From positions 1-59,254 of the forward strand of contig JAGHDO010000067.1 of assembly GCA_021159885.1 (NCBI GenBank): a stretch of DNA of 59,254 bases, read 5' to 3'. Position 1 is the first letter of the stretch. Every line of letters starts with the position of its first letter. The DNA is from Synergistota bacterium (GTDB lineage Bacteria; Synergistota; GBS-1). The notes below the pieces were generated by a model, which had not been told where the DNA came from, did not search any database, and was given only the letters and a program-made list of their open reading frames with translations. The position numbers were made by a program, and so were the translations under genes. Shown here one piece after another: positions 34,022-42,842 of the stretch.

Positions 34022-35193
34022 CTTGGAAGATACTTAAGAGGATTCACCGCCCTGCCATCAATTCTGACCTCGAAATAAAGATGAGGCCCCGTTGACCAAC
34101 CAGTAGAGCCAACGCTACCTATTATTTCCCCTTGCGCGACTCTTTGTCCCTCTCTGACGACTATATCTCTCAAATGGGCATAAACTGTAGCCATTCCCCC
34201 TCTATGAAGTATTATAATAACTTTGCCATATCCTCTTAGCCAGCCAGCATAAAGCACCTCACCGCTTGCAGCTGCCTTAACCGCAGTCCCCGTAGGAGCA
34301 GCTATATCTATCCCAGCATGGAACCTCTTCGTCTTAAATATAGGATGAATTCTATAGCCAAAGCCTGAGGTAATTCTCCCTCTTACGGGCCATACTAATC
34401 TCACCCTTCTGTATCCAAGCCTAAAGCTCCCCCCACTCACCACCCTTCTCGAAGAAGCCATCTTCTTCTCTAAGATTAGCTTTCTTATAGCTAATTCAAG
34501 CTTTCGCGAGAGCTCCTCAAATTCCGCACGAGCTCTTTGGTAAAGTTTCTTCTCCTTTTGTATTTTTTTAAGCAGAGCCTGTCTCCTCAATTTCTTCCTC
34601 CCAAGCTCTGCCATCTCTTTCTGGAGCGTTCTTTTAAGCGCAAAGAATCTCTTTAGCTTCCTCTCAAGGAGAGCCTTTTCCTTAGAGACTTTCATCTCTT
34701 TGCGTCTTATCTCATCAATGAGCGAGGCTTCATAAGAAGCTATTCTCTTAAGATAAAGGCCTCTTAAGGCAAGATCCTCCCACGAGGAAGCCTTAAGAAG
34801 AGCCTCAAGATACCCTATCCTGCCATACCTATACATAGCCTTAATTCTGCTTGAGAGAAGCGCCCTTTTCTCCTCGAGCTCCCGAAGCAATCTCGCTATA
34901 AGCTTTCTTTTTTTATCTATCTCACTTTTAAGCTTTCTTATCTTGAAATCGGTTATCTTAATCTCAAGTCTTTTTCTCTCTATCTCCTTATCAAGACGAT
35001 TAATCTGAGCGAGAATGCTCTTCTCCTTCCTCGCCTTGTACTTTATCAGTTTTTCCTGATATCTAAGTTGTTTTTTTATCCTCTCGAGAAGCTTTTGCCT
35101 CTTCTCTATCTCCGCATCATAATTTATGGCAAACGAAACTGACGGAAGCAGCAGAAGAATGAATAGTAAAAAAGAAAACCACTTCTTACTCAA
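34018..35193 (-). CDS. EnvC-like peptidoglycan hydrolase/activator with M23 domain
   Basis: I start at TTG 35193, four bases after GGAGGGGTT; it gives a clean signal peptide (MSKKWFSFLLFILLLLPSVS) and 391 residues. A long coiled coil follows (about 25-235, Lys/Glu/Leu rich), then an M23 LytM domain with RFHAGIDIAAPTGT (first His/Asp), YAHL, and TGPHLYFEVRIDG. The metal ligands His-Asp-His-His are all present, so it may be an active endopeptidase rather than only an activator. It overlaps ftsX by 8 bases, exactly as EnvC-type partners do, so FtsEX probably controls it at the septum. Confidence 0.92.
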   Translation of the reverse strand: MSKKWFSFLLFILLLLPSVSFAINYDAEIEKRQKLLERIKKQLRYQEKLIKYKARKEKSILAQINRLDKEIERKRLEIKITDFKIRKLKSEIDKKRKLIARLLRELEEKRALLSSRIKAMYRYGRIGYLEALLKASSWEDLALRGLYLKRIASYEASLIDEIRRKEMKVSKEKALLERKLKRFFALKRTLQKEMAELGRKKLRRQALLKKIQKEKKLYQRARAEFEELSRKLELAIRKLILEKKMASSRRVVSGGSFRLGYRRVRLVWPVRGRITSGFGYRIHPIFKTKRFHAGIDIAAPTGTAVKAAASGEVLYAGWLRGYGKVIIILHRGGMATVYAHLRDIVVREGQRVAQGEIIGSVGSTGWSTGPHLYFEVRIDGRAVNPLKYLPR

Positions 35194-36076
35194 GTGTAAC
35201 CCCTCCGAGAAACTTTTGCACCGCAAAAAGTCCACCTATCAATCCTATCAGTAAGCCAGCGATCGATATCGCCCCACATAGTTTATAAAGAACGCTTATA
35301 TTGCTTATTAGTGGGACGAAGGGAAACTGCACCGAGATGAACCTGACTGCTTCTTTATAGGCAAAAAACAGCAGAGCAGACGCAAGCCCACCCCCTATCC
35401 CTCCCAAAATTACTCCTTCGAATAGAAACGGAAATCTTATAAACCATCGGGTAGCCCCAACGAGTCTCATTATCTCTATCTCTTCTCTCCTCGCGTAAAC
35501 GACGAGCCTAACGGTATTGAATATAACAAGCAGGGCAGCTACACCGAGTATTAACCCCAAAGCTCCTCCTCCATACAAAAGGAATTTCTGGATAGCAAGA
35601 AGTTTTCGAGCTGCCTCTCTCCCATATATAACATCCTCAGTTTCCCTCCAGCTCTTTATAATCCTTACAACTTCTTCTATATCAGAGGCTCGTTTAACCC
35701 TTATATCGAATACATCCGGTAAAGGATTACTCTTAAGAAGCTCAAGCAGGTCACCCCTGCCAAGCTCCTTAGCTAACCTTCTTAAGCCCTCCCCACGGGA
35801 TATAAACCTCGCCTCCTTAACCTCCTTCAGGGCGAGAAGACGAGCATAAACTCTTTGAACATCTGCTGGGGTAGGATTCCCTCTAAGCACGAGCTTTATT
35901 CGAAGACTCTGCGAAAGCGATCCTACGGCGAAATGCAGATTCAAACCTATCAGAGCGAAAAGCCCCATTATAAAAAGCACTATAAATATCGTCGTTATCG
36001 TGAGAAAGCTCATAAATCCATGCCGCCATAGTCCTTTAAGAGCTTCTCTGACGAAATATCCAAGCCTACGCATCAT
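35186..36076 (-). CDS. ftsX: cell division ABC transporter permease FtsX
   Basis: The 296 residues have the FtsX layout: N-terminal span (about 20-45), an extracytoplasmic lobe of about 120 residues (LRIKLVLRGNPTPADVQRV), then three spans (from about 170, with ARREEIEIMRLVGATRWFIRFPFLFEG between). MRLVGAT is the coupling segment typical of FtsX. It works with FtsE to pass ATP-driven shape change to a wall hydrolase. Overlaps: 11 bases with ftsE, 8 bases with the EnvC-like gene. Confidence 0.95.
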   Translation of the reverse strand: MMRRLGYFVREALKGLWRHGFMSFLTITTIFIVLFIMGLFALIGLNLHFAVGSLSQSLRIKLVLRGNPTPADVQRVYARLLALKEVKEARFISRGEGLRRLAKELGRGDLLELLKSNPLPDVFDIRVKRASDIEEVVRIIKSWRETEDVIYGREAARKLLAIQKFLLYGGGALGLILGVAALLVIFNTVRLVVYARREEIEIMRLVGATRWFIRFPFLFEGVILGGIGGGLASALLFFAYKEAVRFISVQFPFVPLISNISVLYKLCGAISIAGLLIGLIGGLFAVQKFLGGVTLE

Positions 36077-36746
36077 ATCCCCCTTCTTTATCGTCCCTTA
36101 CTACGGTCCCATCTTTAAGAGCTATAACCCTTTTTCTTAAAGCGTTTACTATATCCCTGTTATGGGTCGCAACAACGACCGTGGTTCCGCGAAGGTTCGC
36201 CTCTACTAAAAGATCTATAATGCTTTTTGCTGCTTCAAAGTCAAGATTACCCGTGGGTTCATCGGCAAGAAGTATGGGGGGATCGTTCACAAGCGCTCTT
36301 GCCATTGCCGCCCTTTGACGTTCTCCTCCAGAAAGCTGATAGGGAAGCAGATGACTTCTATGAGATAAACCAACCCTTTCGAGAACCTCTTCAACCCGTG
36401 CTTCTATTTCTGCAGGATTGCAACCTATAACCTCGAGAGCAAAAGCAATATTCTCACAAACGTTTTTATAAGGTAAAAGCTTGAAATCCTGAAATACCAC
36501 CCCTATTTGCCTTCTTAAATAAGGGATCCTTCTCTCTTTCATCTTCGCGAGGTTTTCTCCCATAACGTAAACACTGCCCCGTGTCGGCTTTATCTCTCGG
36601 TATATAAGCTTAAGGAAGGTTGTCTTACCAGAACCCGTGGGACCTATCAGAAAGACGAATTCTCCCTTTTCTATATGCACGCTAACATCTCTTAAGGCTA
36701 CTATTCTGTGAGGGTAAACCTTAGTCACCGCGCTAAACCTTATCAA
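36066..36746 (-). CDS. ftsE: cell division ATP-binding protein FtsE
   Basis: The 226 residues form a complete ABC ATPase: Walker A GPTGSGKTTFL, Q-loop VVFQDFKLLPYKNVCENIAF, signature LSGGERQRAAMARAL, Walker B PILLADEPTGNLD, and the H-loop THN. The DFKLLP segment is typical of FtsE. It pairs with FtsX and the EnvC-like hydrolase to form one division module. The start overlaps the transketolase C-subunit end by 14 bases. Confidence 0.96.
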   Translation of the reverse strand: MIRFSAVTKVYPHRIVALRDVSVHIEKGEFVFLIGPTGSGKTTFLKLIYREIKPTRGSVYVMGENLAKMKERRIPYLRRQIGVVFQDFKLLPYKNVCENIAFALEVIGCNPAEIEARVEEVLERVGLSHRSHLLPYQLSGGERQRAAMARALVNDPPILLADEPTGNLDFEAAKSIIDLLVEANLRGTTVVVATHNRDIVNALRKRVIALKDGTVVRDDKEGGYDA

Positions 36747-37671
36747 GGAAATCTTTCACCTCTCTCGCGATACCCAAAGCATCAAGCCCCATATATTTAA
36801 GAAGATCGGAAGCGCTTCCAGAGAAGCAAAATTTATCCGGAATTCCCAATCTTTTAAGCGGGAGCGGCTTCCTCTCGGAAAGAAGCTCCGCGATCGCTCC
36901 ACCAAGCCCACCTATAATGCTGTGATCTTCAGCGGTCATAACCCTTCCCGTTTTAGAAACGCTATCCAAAATGAGCTCCTCGGGTAAAGGCTTTATAGAA
37001 TAGCAATCTATAACCTCCACCGAAATGCCCTCCTTTTCCAACATCTGAGACGCCAAAAGAGCCTCATGAACCAGCGGGCCCTCCGATATGAGCGTGAGAT
37101 CGCTCCCTTCCTTAAGAAGCTTTCCCTCTCCAATATCGAAATTCTCTCCCCTTTCATAGAGCTCAGGTAGTGAAACCCTGGTCAAGCGAAGATAGAATGG
37201 TCCTTCCTCTTCCGCTATCTTCAACACCATAGAGTAAGTAGATTCATAGTCGCAAGTTGCAAGAACTTTGAAGTTAGGCATAACCCTCATAAGAGCTATA
37301 TCTTCTATGGCATGATGTGTCGCGCCATCCTCCCCAACGGTTATCCCTCCATGAGTGGCAACGATCTTAACGTTAGCCTTAGAGTAAGCTATAGCCACCC
37401 TAACCTGGTCATAAGCTCTACAGCTTGCAAACACAGCAAACGTGCTTGCAAACACGGTCTTTCCAGATAAAGCCAAACCTGAAGCGGTAGACATCATGTT
37501 CGCCTCAGCTATCCCCATATTAAAAAACCTGTTTGGAAAGCGAGAAGCAAACTTGCTTGTCCTTGTGGAGGAAGAAAGATCAGCATCGAAAACCACTATG
37601 TCCTCTCTTTCCTCACCCAGCTTAATAAGAGCCTCACCATAAGCATCTCTAAGGCTTCTTTTAGCAACCAT
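36733..37671 (-). CDS. transketolase, C-terminal subunit
   Basis: Half of a split transketolase, 312 residues. It holds the pyrimidine-binding domain (DIVVFDADLSSSTRTSKFA, GIAEANMMSTASGLALSG with the catalytic Glu) and the C-terminal domain (VEVIDCYSIKPLPEE, GLGGAIAELL). With the N-subunit it moves two-carbon units between sugar phosphates in the pentose phosphate pathway. It lies 3 bases after the N-subunit gene. Split enzymes of this type are common in Thermotogota, Firmicutes and Archaea. Confidence 0.94.
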   Translation of the reverse strand: MVAKRSLRDAYGEALIKLGEEREDIVVFDADLSSSTRTSKFASRFPNRFFNMGIAEANMMSTASGLALSGKTVFASTFAVFASCRAYDQVRVAIAYSKANVKIVATHGGITVGEDGATHHAIEDIALMRVMPNFKVLATCDYESTYSMVLKIAEEEGPFYLRLTRVSLPELYERGENFDIGEGKLLKEGSDLTLISEGPLVHEALLASQMLEKEGISVEVIDCYSIKPLPEELILDSVSKTGRVMTAEDHSIIGGLGGAIAELLSERKPLPLKRLGIPDKFCFSGSASDLLKYMGLDALGIAREVKDFLDKV

Positions 37672-37674
37672 CTG

Positions 37675-38508
37675 CTATTCCTCCCCAAGCTCTCTAAGCG
37701 CAATTTCAACTTCCTCAGGTTTAGGCGCTTTTCCATGAAATGCTACATTATTCTCCATAAAAGATACCCCTTTCCCCTTAACGGTGTGGGCTATAATGAT
37801 TGAGGGAGCCCCTCTAATTTCCTCGACCCTATCGAAAGCCTCGAGTATTTGGTAAAAATCATGCCCATCTACCTCAAAAACCTCCCACCCAAAAGCTCTC
37901 CACTTGGAAGCTATGGGATAGGGAGACATAACCTCATGAACCGAACCATCTATCTGCAACCCGTTATAGTCAAGTATCGCGGTGAAATTATCAAGATGAT
38001 AATGAGCAGAGGACATTGCAACTTCCCAAACCATTCCTTCCTCTATTTCCCCATCGCCCAGCAGAACGAAAACCCTGTAATCTTTCCTATCAAGCTTCCC
38101 AGCTATTGCCATACCTTGAGCTATACCAAAGCCTATTCCCAAGGAACCCGTGGAAGCCTCAACGCCGGGAGTGTCAAGCCTTGAAGGATGTCCCTGGAGG
38201 CGAGATCCCACCTTTCTAAGGGTCCAGAGCTCCTCCCGGGGGAAGTACCCACAAAGCGACAAAATGGAATATAGTGCGGGAGCCGCGTGCCCTTTCGATA
38301 GAACAAACCTATCCCTCTCAGGCCAATAAGGATCCTTAGGATTATGCCTCATTCTCGCAAAATAAAGGGAAACGAGAATTTCAACCGCAGACAACGAGCC
38401 TCCAGGATGTCCCGACCCCGCAATGCCCGTCATCTTAACCACATCGCGTCTAACCTCTTTTGCTATATCCCTGAGCTTCTCTATAAGTTCGACAGACGGC
38501 TTTCTCAT
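37675..38508 (-). CDS. transketolase, N-terminal subunit
   Basis: The 277 residues from ATG 38508 (ATGA overlap with csaB) carry the thiamine diphosphate domain: GHPGGSLSAVEIL, HAAPALYSIL, the TPP motif GDGEIEEGMVWE to DYNGLQIDG, and VKGKGVSFME. It is the partner of the following gene. An in-frame upstream extension lies wholly inside csaB and is not part of the protein. Confidence 0.95.
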   Translation of the reverse strand: MRKPSVELIEKLRDIAKEVRRDVVKMTGIAGSGHPGGSLSAVEILVSLYFARMRHNPKDPYWPERDRFVLSKGHAAPALYSILSLCGYFPREELWTLRKVGSRLQGHPSRLDTPGVEASTGSLGIGFGIAQGMAIAGKLDRKDYRVFVLLGDGEIEEGMVWEVAMSSAHYHLDNFTAILDYNGLQIDGSVHEVMSPYPIASKWRAFGWEVFEVDGHDFYQILEAFDRVEEIRGAPSIIIAHTVKGKGVSFMENNVAFHGKAPKPEEVEIALRELGEE

Positions 38509-39524
38509 TCTCTTGTGCTTCCCCCTTCCAAGAGAAGATTCCAACATTCCTTAAAAACCACTCTCACCTTCTCTCTCAGGAGCTCTACTTTCTCCCTAAG
38601 CTCGTTTGATATCTCATTCCATTTTACCATGAGATCATTCGTATATCTATAGAGAAAGTCCACCCCCTTAAGATCGATACATGGCATACCAAGAGGTATA
38701 CATAAGTTTTTAACCTTTGGATCATAACCTATGCCTATAAATGGAGTAGAAGTTATAGCGGAGATCACAAGCGAGTGAAGCCTCATTCCAATGACCACCT
38801 CAAACGAGGAAATGAGCTCACAAGCCTCAAGCCAGTTGTCGAGCATCACAAACGGCAAATTATATCTCCGGGAGAGCCTTAAACCCACCTCTCTTTCAAC
38901 GGAGGGCTGAAATGAAACCAAGGTCAAGGGATGACCAAGCTTTAAAGCCTCCTGAATGATTTCCTCTAAATTCCATTTCCACTGCCTAAAGACAAAGCAT
39001 ATTCCCTTTCTTTCCTGATGAGCGTGAGAAAACTCAAGAGAAAAGGCAGGATCTGGTGTAAAGCAGAGCTTCTCCTTCGGAACGATGCTCTTCATCCCGC
39101 TATCCCTCAAGGTTATAAGAGAAGCCCTCTCCAGAGCGAGCTTAAGAAGAGCCATGTTTATCTTCCTTTTTATGGGACCTAAGCTCTGACCATAAACCCA
39201 GATCTTCGCTCCTTTAATCCAAGCGAGAAAAAGATGAGTGGCATAGAACGCTGGAGTAAAGGGACCTGTTATATCCTGAAACAACCCGCCTGGACCACTT
39301 ATCAATAGATCATTCTTACGTATGGTCTTAAAGATAGCTAAAAGGTCTCCCCTCCGCATGGAGGGGAGACCGTGTTCCTCATACGTCTTTTGAGGAGAAG
39401 CCGATAAGACAATCAGATCCTCCCTTCCAACACCCACAAGTAAAAGCAGTTTCTTAAGAGCATCGAGAAGCATTTCATCCCCGAGATTCCCGAAGCCGTA
39501 ATAACCTGATATAAAAACTCTCAT
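38505..39524 (-). CDS. csaB: polysaccharide pyruvyl transferase CsaB
   Basis: CsaB adds pyruvate ketals to secondary wall polymers, which anchor SLH-domain proteins at the surface. The 339 residues from ATG 39524 (ATGA overlap with DUF5693) begin MRVFISGYYGFGNLGDEMLL, the family signature. SGPGGLFQD and GMRLHSLVISAITSTPFIGI also match. The gene implies an S-layer or similar coat anchored through SLH domains. An unusually strong 12-base-pair hairpin lies inside the gene at 39344-39371. Confidence 0.95.
   Translation of the reverse strand: MRVFISGYYGFGNLGDEMLLDALKKLLLLVGVGREDLIVLSASPQKTYEEHGLPSMRRGDLLAIFKTIRKNDLLISGPGGLFQDITGPFTPAFYATHLFLAWIKGAKIWVYGQSLGPIKRKINMALLKLALERASLITLRDSGMKSIVPKEKLCFTPDPAFSLEFSHAHQERKGICFVFRQWKWNLEEIIQEALKLGHPLTLVSFQPSVEREVGLRLSRRYNLPFVMLDNWLEACELISSFEVVIGMRLHSLVISAITSTPFIGIGYDPKVKNLCIPLGMPCIDLKGVDFLYRYTNDLMVKWNEISNELREKVELLREKVRVVFKECWNLLLEGGSTRE
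39344..39371 (-). repeat. perfect 12-bp inverted repeat followed by TTTT, inside csaB
   Basis: Arms 39371-39360 and 39355-39344 on the minus strand, loop ATGC, followed directly by TTTTAG. It encodes HGLPSMRRGDLL, so the codons are normal. Shape and U-tail resemble an intrinsic terminator in the sense direction. Confidence 0.8.
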
Positions 39525-41455
39525 TCTCCTCTTAATATCTCCCAAGCCCGTGGAATAAAATAGAGGAAGAAGAGCACAACCACGCTGAGAAACCAACCAA
39601 GAATGAAACCGTTAAGCGTCCTTAAAAGCGAGAACAGAACCGGCGTATGAATATGACAGAACGTATTTATAACTGAAACAGGTGCCATAGCTCCGAACAT
39701 AAAAACGAGCGGTCTATACCTCCAAAGAAATCCTCTATAGCTGAGGAATATGAAGAGAGCAATTGCGGGATAACCTATCAGGAATTCTTTAAATCTCGGA
39801 CGTGCATAAAGCAGACTCTCAAGAAAGCTTCTTGCTTCCCTCTCGACCAAAGCTGGCCTAAGCAACGGGAAATTTCCGCTTCTTAGAAGATATACTCCCA
39901 AAACGGCAATTAGAACCAAGAAAACGAGAAACTCCTCCTTGAGCAAAGGTTCCTTGAGGAAATCCCTTAGCTTCCTTCCTTCACTATAGAAAGCCAATAG
40001 CCCTGAAATTAAAAGCGGTAAGAGATACGCCAGCTTAACCCCCTTAAACTGAAGAAGCTTGGTCATGAAAAGCGGCTCACCCAGTACTCCTCCAATGTAA
40101 ACGGCAGCGGATAGCGACGCCAAGAGTGGATAAAAGCTCAATTCGGTGAATCCCTTTACATAGGATCCAACCCTGTGCTCTAAGGAAACTTTTTTCATTC
40201 TCTTAAGAAGTAAGGACATCCCCCATACCGGGAAAACTATTGAAACCATAAAAGCGAGACATATATTTCCAAAAATAAGAGTTCTTTCAAGATAAAAGTT
40301 AACATAAATTAGCGTTATAAGAGCCAGAAACACGAGCTTGTAGTGATCGCTTAAGGGTCTCCACAGATCTATAAGGATAACCGTCAGTGAGGCTACCCCG
40401 AGTAGAATAACCAGCAGTACCGGTATTGGAATCCACCAGAATGGTAGCGGCTTCGGCACACCAAGCTTGAAACCAATACCCTTTACATCAGCTATAACGG
40501 TTGAAACGTACCGAATGTTTTCTCTTATAAGATCGCCAGGCCGATTAAGGAAAAATCTTAAATAAAGGACTCTCATACTTCTTTCCTTTACAGCTCTTAA
40601 ATATCTTGAAACAGCCTTACCCTCCGTATAAGTAAGCATTTCATTAGGATCTATACTATGAACGAGGAGCAGGCGAGGAAATACCTTAAGAGCAAGGCTT
40701 TCCTTCCCAGACTGCTTGGCAAATTCAACGACCCCCATGAGATAGCCTCTTTTTTTCATCTCCTCTGCCACATCATCTATAAAGAGAGGATACCCGAGAA
40801 CCTCTTCCCCCTCGAATATAACTATTTTCTCGCTTCCGAGTTTATCCATCTGATCAAATATATATCTTATATAAGCACGATTGACTTCTCTAAAATTCTT
40901 TATCCGAAGAAAAATCTTAAATCCCGCTCCCTTAAGAAGATCGATCTCCTCCCGCGAGAATCCCAGCGGGATCTCAAGCAAAGTTTCGAGATCCTTTTTA
41001 ACCTCTATAAGTATGTGATTTCCATAAAGCTTAAGCGATACCCTCTTTCTGCCAAGAGCAGAGCAAAGAGCGGAGGCTACTTCCTTAGCCAGCTTCCCAT
41101 CTTTGAAAACCGCATAGGTAAAAGATGGATTAAACTCCCCCTTTAGCCAAGCGTAATTAACTCCCTCGTATCCCGGAAATATGATAGCCTTGCCTTCCCT
41201 TTCCAGCGTTTCAAGCGTGAAAGCATACACGGAAACAGCGTTAGCCCCACTTTTCCTAAAGTCATTTATAACTTTCCTGAGAGGAACCCCTTCTATCAGC
41301 GAAACCGTTTTAAGTTCCTCCATATCGAGAGAAGCGGAAAAGACCCTATTTCCGATTTCCGCAGACACTCTAAGATAAAGCAAATAAAAGCTTGCAGCAA
41401 GTCCTGCTAAAAAAAGAGCCATCAAGACTTTACGCGAAATCCTGTATCTCTTCAC
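39521..41455 (-). CDS. DUF5693 family membrane protein
   Basis: The 644 residues have an N-terminal span (about 10-28), a soluble region (about 30-330) with a TIM-barrel-like feel (SLIEGVPLRKVINDFRKSGANAVSVY, VLYLRFFLNRPGD), then eight or so membrane spans in the second half. It matches the DUF5693 family, commonly encoded next to csaB, as here. Function is unknown; linkage suggests cell-wall polymer modification or export. It overlaps maf upstream (4 bases) and csaB downstream (4 bases). Confidence 0.88.
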   Translation of the reverse strand: MKRYRISRKVLMALFLAGLAASFYLLYLRVSAEIGNRVFSASLDMEELKTVSLIEGVPLRKVINDFRKSGANAVSVYAFTLETLEREGKAIIFPGYEGVNYAWLKGEFNPSFTYAVFKDGKLAKEVASALCSALGRKRVSLKLYGNHILIEVKKDLETLLEIPLGFSREEIDLLKGAGFKIFLRIKNFREVNRAYIRYIFDQMDKLGSEKIVIFEGEEVLGYPLFIDDVAEEMKKRGYLMGVVEFAKQSGKESLALKVFPRLLLVHSIDPNEMLTYTEGKAVSRYLRAVKERSMRVLYLRFFLNRPGDLIRENIRYVSTVIADVKGIGFKLGVPKPLPFWWIPIPVLLVILLGVASLTVILIDLWRPLSDHYKLVFLALITLIYVNFYLERTLIFGNICLAFMVSIVFPVWGMSLLLKRMKKVSLEHRVGSYVKGFTELSFYPLLASLSAAVYIGGVLGEPLFMTKLLQFKGVKLAYLLPLLISGLLAFYSEGRKLRDFLKEPLLKEEFLVFLVLIAVLGVYLLRSGNFPLLRPALVEREARSFLESLLYARPRFKEFLIGYPAIALFIFLSYRGFLWRYRPLVFMFGAMAPVSVINTFCHIHTPVLFSLLRTLNGFILGWFLSVVVLFFLYFIPRAWEILRGE

Positions 41456-42069
41456 GCGCCTCCACCCCCAAAAGCAAGAATATCCACTCCAAACTTAAGC
41501 AAGGTTCTTCTTAAAAGGCCCAAGGGCAAGCCAACAACGTTAAAATAGCATCCCTCTATCCGCTCTACAAAAAGAGAAGCCCTCCCCTGAATAGCATAAG
41601 CTCCTGCCTTACCACTCCACTCACCGCTTCTAAGATAAAGCTCTATCTCCTCACGTGAAAGGGGAGAAAAGCTGACAAGCGTTATTTCACAAGCACTTTC
41701 CTTATTCAAAGAGGGAAGCTCAACAACCCCTAAGCCGGTTAAAACTCTGTGCGTTTTCCCTTGAAGAAGCTCAAGCATGTAAAAGGCATCTTCCCACGAA
41801 GCAGGTTTTCCGAGAAGTTCTCCATCAAGTTCAACCAACGTATCAGCCCCTATAACCAAGGCTCTTTCGTTTTTACCGAGAAAGGGGAGAAACTTCTCAG
41901 CCACGCTTTCCGCCTTAAGAAGCGCGAGCTTAATAGCGAGATTCTCCGGACTTTCTCCCAAATCAAACTTTTCCTCCACATCTGAAGGAGGAATCACATC
42001 AAAACGCAACCCTATCATCCTTAAGAGATCCTGTCTTCTCGGAGATGACGAAGCGAGAATTAACCTCAT
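41452..42069 (-). CDS. maf: Maf family nucleotide pyrophosphatase
   Basis: The 204 residues from ATG 42069 (ATGA overlap with uppP) open with MRLILASSSPRRQDLLRMIG, the Maf signature, and contain IGADTLVELDGELLGKP and GAYAIQGRASLFVERIEGCYFNVVGLPL. Maf proteins hydrolyse dTTP/UTP or modified nucleotides and affect septum formation. The ADTLVELDG pattern fits the dTTP/UTP-type group, but substrate preference is not certain. Confidence 0.94.
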   Translation of the reverse strand: MRLILASSSPRRQDLLRMIGLRFDVIPPSDVEEKFDLGESPENLAIKLALLKAESVAEKFLPFLGKNERALVIGADTLVELDGELLGKPASWEDAFYMLELLQGKTHRVLTGLGVVELPSLNKESACEITLVSFSPLSREEIELYLRSGEWSGKAGAYAIQGRASLFVERIEGCYFNVVGLPLGLLRRTLLKFGVDILAFGGGGA

Positions 42070-42842
42070 CTTATTAAAAGAAGTATCACCCCGAGAAACA
42101 AGCAATAAAGAGAAAACCAATGAATCTTTCTCTGCACAAGAGTCCTAAGAAGGATCTCTATAGCAAGCAAGCTAAAGATAAAAGAGCTTAAAAAGCCAAT
42201 GAGAAGGGGCTTCGAAAAAAACACAAATCTACCAGAGGTTAGAAATGCATCTTTAAGCTCAAGCAGAAAAGCCCCCCCTATGGTTGGAATAGCGAGAAGA
42301 AACGAGAATCTAATAGCACTATCCCTATCTAAACCAAGATAGGAACCAGCGAAAATAGTTATACCAGATCTGGATATCCCAGGTAGAACGCCTATTCCCT
42401 GCGCTATTCCTATAAAAACCCCATCTCTTAAACCCACGCTTCTTAAATCCCTTAAGCCTCCAAGATATCTCATCGAGAAGAGGAAAAAGGCAGTTATGAG
42501 GTACATTACACCTATCTCCCTCATCCCAAGAAGCTCAATCCTCTTTTCAAGAGTAATTCCTATTATGCCCGTGGGAATGAGAGCAAAAACTATCACCCAC
42601 GAAAGCCTTCCATAGTATCCCCCCTCAAAGAAAAACCCCTTTAAGAGACTCAAAACGGTTCTTCTAAAAACGATAAAGAGCGCAAGCAGGCTCGCTGCAT
42701 GAAGAGAAACGTTGAAAAAGAGAATATCTTCTCCTATCCCCCAAAGTTTTTCAAGAATAACGAGATGCCCAGAGCTACTTATAGGAAGAAACTCCGTTAA
42801 TCCTTGCACTGCTCCAAGAATGAAACCTTCAAGTGCAGTCAT
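42066..42842 (-). CDS. uppP: undecaprenyl-diphosphatase (BacA/UppP type)
   Basis: Recycles undecaprenyl diphosphate for wall synthesis. The 258 residues are all-membrane with about eight spans. They carry both family motifs: GAVQGLTEFLPISSSGHLVI near the start and GIAQGIGVLPGISRSGITI near the middle. It overlaps the RNase J gene and maf by 4 bases each. Length is typical. Confidence 0.96.
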   Translation of the reverse strand: MTALEGFILGAVQGLTEFLPISSSGHLVILEKLWGIGEDILFFNVSLHAASLLALFIVFRRTVLSLLKGFFFEGGYYGRLSWVIVFALIPTGIIGITLEKRIELLGMREIGVMYLITAFFLFSMRYLGGLRDLRSVGLRDGVFIGIAQGIGVLPGISRSGITIFAGSYLGLDRDSAIRFSFLLAIPTIGGAFLLELKDAFLTSGRFVFFSKPLLIGFLSSFIFSLLAIEILLRTLVQRKIHWFSLYCLFLGVILLLIR

